Under the pieces are notes generated by a model. It had not been told where the DNA came from. It did not search any database and saw only the letters and a list, made by a program, of their open reading frames with translations. The position numbers and the translations under genes are program-made. From Zingiber officinale (lineage: Eukaryota; Streptophyta; Magnoliopsida; Zingiberales; Zingiberaceae), in contig NC_055986.1 of NCBI RefSeq assembly GCF_018446385.1, positions 102,581,344 through 102,645,343 of the forward strand: 64,000 nt of DNA. Reading direction: 5' to 3'. Of the stretch, positions 57,801 to 64,000 are shown piece by piece (the first letter of the stretch is position 1; each line of letters starts with the position of its first letter).

Positions 57801-58517
57801 TTAGTCATCTCACCCGATCTATATTTTCAATTAGGAAATTCTATGATTTTATGAGATGAATTAAGTTTAATTTCAGGGTTTGGTTTAACTTGTGTTAGAT
57901 TTAGGTTTAGCTTTGAGTTCAACAAACAAGCATTCTTTGGATAAACTTCTGGGTTATGGTAAGTTACTTGGACATCATTAGAGTAACCATGCCTTCAAGG
58001 TTTTTCAAATAGTCCTATCCACTGAACTTAGTACAAAACCTTGATCTAACTAGTTAGGATCCGTAAGGGGTAGATTCAGTTAGTTCCACTAAGCTAAATG
58101 CACTAGGTCGAAGTCATATCTTCCTAGACATGCATAGACATAGTTTCCCTAACCTACTATCATCCAAAACTTCACCAGTATCGTTGGTCAAGTTAAACTT
58201 TTATCCCTATTTTAGCTAGTCCTAATTACCCTACCGGATAAGTAATTATTTTGGAGGTGTCAACTAATTTGGAGTCTCCCCCTAAATTATTGAACATTTT
58301 GAGTTTAAGTTTTGGGTTTATGTCGATTACTTTTATAATTATAGTATACTTGATTATAATTTTTTTTTATATTGTATTTGCTTAAGTTGAGTTTGAATGA
58401 CTTAAGGTTTTTCTTTTGTTTTGTATTTATTTTTGAAGATTTAACTTTAGAGTTTAATGGAGATGATTTATTTTGATTTATATAAATTTTATCTTTAGGT
58501 ATGTAATATTGATTGAG

Positions 58518-60023
58518 TCATACTTGTGTGGTTAGATACACTTTCGAAACCCAAGCTTTACTTTGATTTTTATTTTGGTTAACTAAAGATATAAATGATT
58601 TGTTGGTTGAGCTAGGCTTATATCTGAGTCCAGACTTATTGTACACAACTCTTTGTGATCCTAGTATCATGTCAAGATACTTGGATCTAGTTGTGAAATT
58701 TTTAAGTAATTCCTTTAGTTTAACTATTTCATTTTCCAATTTGAAATTATCCTCCTCAAGTTTTGCAGCTTGAGTTGGAATTTCAATTTGAATTGGTTCA
58801 GTTGTTGAGTTCAGTTTTAATTGTTCATTAATTTTATCATTTTCTTTTGTTAGTTCGTTTATTTGATTTTCATAAGTAGTTAACTTCCTATTTAAGCATG
58901 CAATGATTTTAAAGAACTTTTTATTTAAACTAAAATATACCCCATCAAAACCTTCGGAAATGAGTGCGGACTCGTAACTTGATTCGAGTTCGAACTCATC
59001 TTCCGATTCCCTCTCTGATTCTAGTTCGTGCGCTATCAGTGCGAGGTAGTTGGAGTGCTTTGCTTCTTCATTGTCTGATTCATCTCCGGACGACTCATCC
59101 CAAGTTACCTTAAGTGCCTTCTTCTTCTTCTTTAGGCAGTCAGTCTTGTAGTACCCTTTCTTGTTGCATCCGAAGCAGGTCATGTTCTTGTTGTTAGAGT
59201 TAGAGAAGGAGTTTATCTTCTGCAAGTCTTTGCTGGTGAAGTTCTTCTTTCTCCTGGTGAACATTTTTCTTACCAAGTTCATCAGGTGTTCTTCATCATC
59301 TGAGTCTGCGTCAGACTCGACTTTAGGTTTCGACTTGGATTTTAACTTGTCTTTTGATGATCCTGCAATAAGAGAAAGACCTTTCTCGAATTTGGGATTA
59401 GTATGTTCATGCAGTTCTAGTTCACTAAATAATTTATCTAGTTTTAATTTTGACAAATTCCTCAAAATCTTATAGGCATCCACGATGGATGCCAACAGTG
59501 TATTTCAAGGAAATGCGTTTAAGGCATACCTTATCAGGTCCCGGTTCTCTAATTGGTGGTTGATTATGTGGAGTCTGTTGAGGATGTCCTTTATCCTCGC
59601 GTGCAGCTGACTAGAAGTCTCACCTTCCTGCATTTTGGTATTAAATAATTTATTTAAAAATAAGTCTCTCTTTGTTACCTTAGCGTCGTTGGTTCCCTCG
59701 TGTAGTTCTATTAGCTTGTCCCAAAGTTTCTTTGCATTTTCATGTGGGCCAATGTGGATTAGCTCTTCTTTTGTTAGCCCGCACTGAATTGTATTGAAAG
59801 CTTTGAAGTCAATTTGCGCCTTTTTCTTCATTTTCGGATTCCAATGTTCTGGGTCCATTGGAACTCCGACGTTGTCGACTGGAGCTTTGTAGCCTCTAGT
59901 GACGTTGAACCACTAGTCGAAGTCAGTCTTCAGGTAAACCTCCATCCGCTTATTCCAGTATGGGAAGTCATCATCGTTGAATAGGGGAGGACGAATGGTG
60001 TTGTACGCTTCGAGTTGTGCCAT
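58518..60023 (-). pseudogene. gag: Element A3 gag (near-complete, few lesions)
   Basis: Starts MAQLEAYNTIRPPLF at 60023. TAG follows KTDFD near 59913; a shift near 59500 separates ALNAFP from MASIVDAYK. The rest is open to 58518: zinc knuckle CFGCNKKGYYKTDC (His of CX2CX4HX4C replaced by Tyr), acidic region, coiled coil (YENQINELTKENDKINEQ) and the shared tail FTTRSKYLDMILGSQ. It supports one continuous ancestral gag for A, A2 and A3. Confidence 0.82.
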
Positions 60024-60089
60024 TTCATGGCTAAAAAAGAAAACCAAAAATGAGGTACTAAGACTTGGAAAATGGGTACATGATTTGGT

Positions 60090-60537
60090 AATTTTGAAAC
60101 TTACCTACATTATTTGGTAATTTCAAAAACTTACCTATGTGGTTCGATAAAAAGCTATGGAAGTTTTGGGCATGTTTTGAGGGGGAGATCTTCCTTAAAA
60201 GCATGATTCAATATGTATATATATAGGTAACATTCATTGTTATGAAAGTTGGAGGGTCAACATTGGAAATAATGAAAGATTATAAATCTTCTTTGTGATG
60301 AAGTTATGCTCAAGGTTGAGCATAGTATATAATAAAATATATGGGACTATCATTGAGCTCTTTTGATAAAACTGACTCTTAAGGTGAAGAATTTTTTATG
60401 TGTATCAAAGGGGGAGAAAGTATGGGTTAAGTTAGAAACCCATATTCATGCATTTGGCATGATGATTGAGCTAATCTGGGTTAGCCTAACTTAAACATAT
60501 TATCAAACATTGAAAGGGGGAGATTATTGGGAGATTA
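60090..60537 (+). mobile_element. 3' internal end of another Sirevirus-like element
   Basis: Non-coding, plus orientation. Repeated polypurine-like tracts TGAGGGGGAGAT (60178), AAAGGGGGAGAA (60408) and GAAAGGGGGAGAT (60512) lead to an LTR. The start overlaps a short dispersed repeat (ATTTGGTAATTT twice, 60083 and 60111). Confidence 0.6.
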
Positions 60538-61625
60538 TTGGTGCAATCGTTTCTGGGTCAAAGTTGACCAGTTTGACTAAGCTCGAGTAGATTTGAACTT
60601 GAATTTCGATGTTTAGACAATATTTGGAAAATATCTAGAAGAGGTCAAGTAAGTCAAGGTTGACTGGATACTTGACGATATGTGAGAGAAAAGTCAAGTA
60701 GGTCAAGGTTAACTGGATACTTGACGATATGTGAGAGGAAAGTTAAGTAAGTCATGGAGGACCAAATACTTAACTGGTAAAGTCCTAACTCGAGGGTTAG
60801 GCAAGAGTAAAGTCCTAACTGGATGTTAGACAAGGTAAAATCCTAATTGGTGGTTAAGCAAGGTAAAATTCTAACTACAATTAGACAAAGGAAAGTCCAA
60901 GTGGTCAAGGAGGACCACACGTTGGCAAAGGGAAGTTCAAGTGGATCAAGGAGGACTGCACATTAGCAAGAAAATCTAAGTGGATCAAGGAGGATCACAT
61001 TTGGTGATCGAAAGTCCATCGGAAAGTTGGCATGAGATGCAAAGTCCAAGTGGGTCAAAGGTTGATTGAACACTTGGTGAAAACGTTCCAATAGGTCATA
61101 GTTGATCGGATGTTGTGCAAGGGAACCTAGACTTGATCATGCAAGTTAGGCTTGGACAATCGATTAGGGAAATCAATTAACCCTAAACTAATCAATTGGA
61201 GCAATCAATTAAGCTCTTCCCAATCGATCAGCTAATCGATTAGGAGTTATTTTTCACAAGAGAGGAGAAGGTCGGAATCGATTGTGGCAATCGATTAAGC
61301 ATACACTAATCGATTAGGGGTTGTTCTCGTGAGAACAGAGAGGTGCTAAATCGATTGTCTAATCTATTCTACCCTCATTAATCGATTAGGTAATCGATTG
61401 AAGTAAGATTTTTCATGAAGCACAATATTTTACTGTGCTAAATTGATTGGGAAAGTGCCCAATCGATTGGGAGAAGCTTGCGACAAATAATGGGTTTCTG
61501 AATTGATCAGGTGATTGATTAAGCCAAGTGAATCGATCAAGTGATCAATTGAAAGAAGTTTACGAGCGAACAAAGGACTTCTTAATCAATTAGGTGATTG
61601 ATTAAGAACCCTTATAATTAGGATG
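60538..61625 (+). repeat. 3' LTR of the Sirevirus-like element
   Basis: Begins TATTGGTGCAATCG (TG decayed to TA) after an 11-bp duplicated GAGATTATTGG. It contains hairpin units such as GTCAAGTA/TACTTGAC around GTCAAGGTTGACTGGA (60644-60770), CTAAC/GTTAG stems, and CCAAGTG/CACTTGG (61043-61075). Many AATCGATT or AATCAATT palindromes lie at 61150-61610. The right limit is uncertain. Confidence 0.6.
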
Positions 61626-61639
61626 GCAATGGGGCGGGT

Positions 61640-61778
61640 TCGGGCAGGGTTTGGCCGATCCCAAAACCCGCTCTGCTAAAAAAAATGAACCCGATGCCTA
61701 CTTTTTCAACCCGCCTCACCCCGAACCTGTTCAAAACTCGGTGGGTTTGGGCGGCTTGGACCCACCAACCAGCTAAGC

Positions 61779-61840
<62 letters not shown>

Positions 61841-61936
61841 GGCGGGTTCGGGCCGAGTTCATTGAAACTCATAACCCACCCCGAACCCGCTTCTAAACTT
61901 AGTCAACGAATTTAAACCTGACCCTTAACTCGTTTG
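61640..61936. repeat. GC-rich dispersed repeat with (TA)n
   Basis: GGGGCGGGTTCGGGC-type text on both sides of a (TA)n run at 61782-61838, without coding content. It resembles a short repeat family seen in many plant genomes; class unknown. Confidence 0.5.
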
Positions 61937-64000
61937 TGTTGGATCGTGTAAATCGATAGAGGGGGGGGTGAATATCGATTAAAAAAATTTAGCGAGGGTA
62001 CGCAGTGGAATAAACACGAAAACAACAACGCTAACACAAGTACTTTTTACTTGGTTCGGAGCCTTCGACGACTCCTACTCCAGGGCCTACACTTGTTGAG
62101 TGCTTTCGTTGGGCAATCCACTGGCAATTCGAAAAGTTGATTACAAAAGTAAGGTACAGAAATGCTAGTATAAATAATACCGGCAATAATTTAGAAGAAA
62201 GAAAAAACAAAACTTGTCGGAGAGCCTTCGCAGCGTTGCAGGAGCACAGCAGAGCAATTGATGGGAGATCTTGTCATTCGTTGTATCTTGCTCCAGGCTT
62301 CACCCTCCTTATATAGGAGGCTCGGGGCGCTCGAATCCATTCCGGATGCCTAGAGTGTGGTGTAGCCCAGCCAACCATGAAGCTCCACGTGTCGACGTGC
62401 GTTTGAGGATAAAATTTGCCTTCGAGCGCCCAGACCCTTGTTTTCCAGCAATCTCCTTCCTGCAAGAAAATGTTAGTCCGGAGGCAAATGTAAATGATAT
62501 ATCCTGTAAAACAGAGTGTTAATACAGTTTATAATTAAATAGAATAGTAATTAGACTCCGTCTCACTGAGATCGGAATCTAGTCAAGATCTCAACTTAGA
62601 GTTCTGAAATGGTTCTAAGTTGGATCAGCGCCTAAGTTCCCTTCCCGGGAACGCGTCCTCATAGTCACTCCCCTCCAGTGACTTACCTTAACTTACCTGC
62701 CAGACGTCCGGTCAGCCCTTCGACCTGTCTAGACTTCGTGCCAACTATCAGGTCAGCCCATCGACCTAGCTGGACTTCATGTCAGACGTCAGGTTAGCCC
62801 GTCGACCCATCTAGGCTTCATGCCAGCTATCAGGTCAGCCCATCGACCTAGTTGGACTTCATGTCAGACGTCAGGTCAGCCCGTCGACCCGTCTGGGCTT
62901 CTCCTATATACTTCGTAGAAGTGTTAGATCAATATGAAACTAACTTAACCTACTTTGTCATTCATCAAAACTTAAGTTAGACCGTTAGTGCTAACCGCAC
63001 CAACAATCTCTCTCTTTTTGATGCAATGACAACCTGAGTTAAGTTAATAAAAAATTATACAAGTAAAACAAGCATTGATAAGGTTTTTAATTTAGTCTTA
63101 TTTGATATTTTGTTTTAACTAACTTAAGTCATCTAACCTTTCATTGATAAGGTTTTTAAGTTAGTCTTATTTGATATTTTGTTTTAACTAACTTAAGCCA
63201 CCGAACCCTCCCCCTTTGATATTCATCAAAAATAACACAGAAAAATAAATTATTCAGGAAGTAAAAGACAATGCAGCAAAGACTTTAAGGTCAGATTGAC
63301 TCGGGGGAATCTAAAGTAGAAAACATAGAATATTTTACTTAAAACTTTAGCCTTTGTCTTTCTCAAAAAAATAACCGAGTTTTAAAACTTTACAAAGATA
63401 ACTTTTGAAAGATAACTTTATAAAAAATTTTAAAGATCAAATTTGCAAATTTAACCTAATTTTTGAAATAAACTTTGCAAATTTAAAACATAATTTTCAA
63501 ATATAGCATTTTTACAAGAGGGAGATTATTAAGGCTAAGTCCAATTTTCAAATCAAGTTTTCAAAACTAAGTAAAATATTATTTTTCAAGACTAAGTTTG
63601 TAAAATCAATTTTCAAAACTATGTTTGGAAAATCCAACTTTCAAAACCAACTTTTAAAACTACGTAAAATCTGTTTTCAACCCCAAGTTTGTAACATCCA
63701 ATTTTCAAAAATATGTTTTCAAAACCAATTTTCAAAAAAAATTGGATTCAATAAAACTTAATTTTATAAAAGTTAGTTTAAAATCAAATTAAGAAAATAT
63801 TTTTCAAAAGCTAATTTCAAAATAATGGAAAATAAGTATGAAAAATAATTAATCCTCCCCCTGAACCTGACATCACAAAAATTGTCTAACCAATTAGTTA
63901 CTTACTAACTGTCAGAGAACAATAGCTTTCACTTGGTTAGTCAAGTTAAGTCAATTGTAATTAGTTAGTGTTTGACTAAGCTGAATGACTTAACCTGATT
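61937..64000 (-). mobile_element. Element A4: 3' end of another A-family element
   Basis: Minus strand 3' LTR 61937-63005 (TGTTGGTGCGGTTAGC...CGATCCAACA) with hairpin array 62699-62905 and the R/U5 block. Then the polypurine tract AAAAAGAGAGAGAT at 63006 and the 3' non-coding region (tracts near 63210 and 63855; text as in 38450-38650) running off the window. ORF2 and gag would lie to the right. Confidence 0.8.

Larger units (their letters stand above)
53186..60090 (-). mobile_element. Element A3: diverged gag-only element, 5' truncated
   Basis: Minus strand. The 3' LTR is at 53186-54590 (larger than in A), then the ORF2 remnant, palindrome block, AT-rich block, conserved block and gag. No PBS or 5' LTR follows gag; the similarity ends near 60090. 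It is inserted in copia C integrase (flank ATTAC at 53181-53185). It has the same order as A and A2 and lacks pol, so the layout predates the split of these families. Confidence 0.82.

Noticed and set aside
61782-61838. (TA)n run as a structural breakpoint
   Set aside because: Simple microsatellite inside a dispersed repeat; no junction evidence.

Overview
This window reads as plant nuclear DNA. It has GT-AG (one GC-AG) introns, a plant-type sulfate transporter, a plant Ran GTPase relic and layers of nested LTR retrotransposons. The LTR style (Sirevirus-like elements starting TGTTGGTGC, palindrome-rich U3 regions) suggests a monocot. Zingiberales (ginger/banana order) is my best guess, by inference only.

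Layout. 1-1932: 5' LTR of a Ty3/gypsy-like element that leaves the window to the left, with 78-bp and 24-bp tandem repeats. 1995-4345: an intron-containing Ran GTPase pseudogene (minus), split by a 205-bp solo LTR. 5420-6644 and 28392-28850: one array of ~300-bp foldback repeats, cut in two by a large Tat-type gypsy element (6645-28391, minus). That gypsy element carries an antisense extra gene. Its pol is interrupted by a copia-type solo LTR (14452-25478), which is itself interrupted by element A (16477-24975, plus, target duplication GAAAG). 29638-32452: an intact 12-exon SULTR3-type sulfate transporter (minus), the only clearly functional host gene. 33118-48447: a chimeric Ty1/copia element (minus, target duplication CAATA), whose integrase is interrupted by element A2 (36751-45134, minus, duplication ATACT). 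48453-53185: decayed sequence, an unidentified gene fragment and a copia pol remnant. 53186-60090: element A3 (minus, 5' truncated). 60090-61640: 3' end of another Sirevirus-like element. 61937-64000: the 3' end of element A4 (minus), leaving the window to the right.

The most unusual system is the A family (A, A2, A3, A4). These are Sirevirus-like elements with LTRs, an initiator-Met PBS, a gag with one zinc knuckle, and no protease, integrase, reverse transcriptase or RNase H. In place of pol they carry a conserved non-coding block, an AT-rich satellite, a GC-palindromic block with (in A) its own TATA box, and a second spliced gene (ORF2, 392 aa) that is intact in both A and A2 although gag is frameshifted in both. 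Their LTRs hold arrays of short hairpins whose stems covary around a constant apex. A second, independent set of covarying hairpins (five, constant 16-nt loop) lies in the leader of the copia element at 47.0-47.5 kb.

The A elements would need enzymes from an autonomous relative. The host gene at 29.6-32.5 kb sits between two retrotransposon blocks, with a same-strand LTR about 0.7 kb upstream of its start codon.
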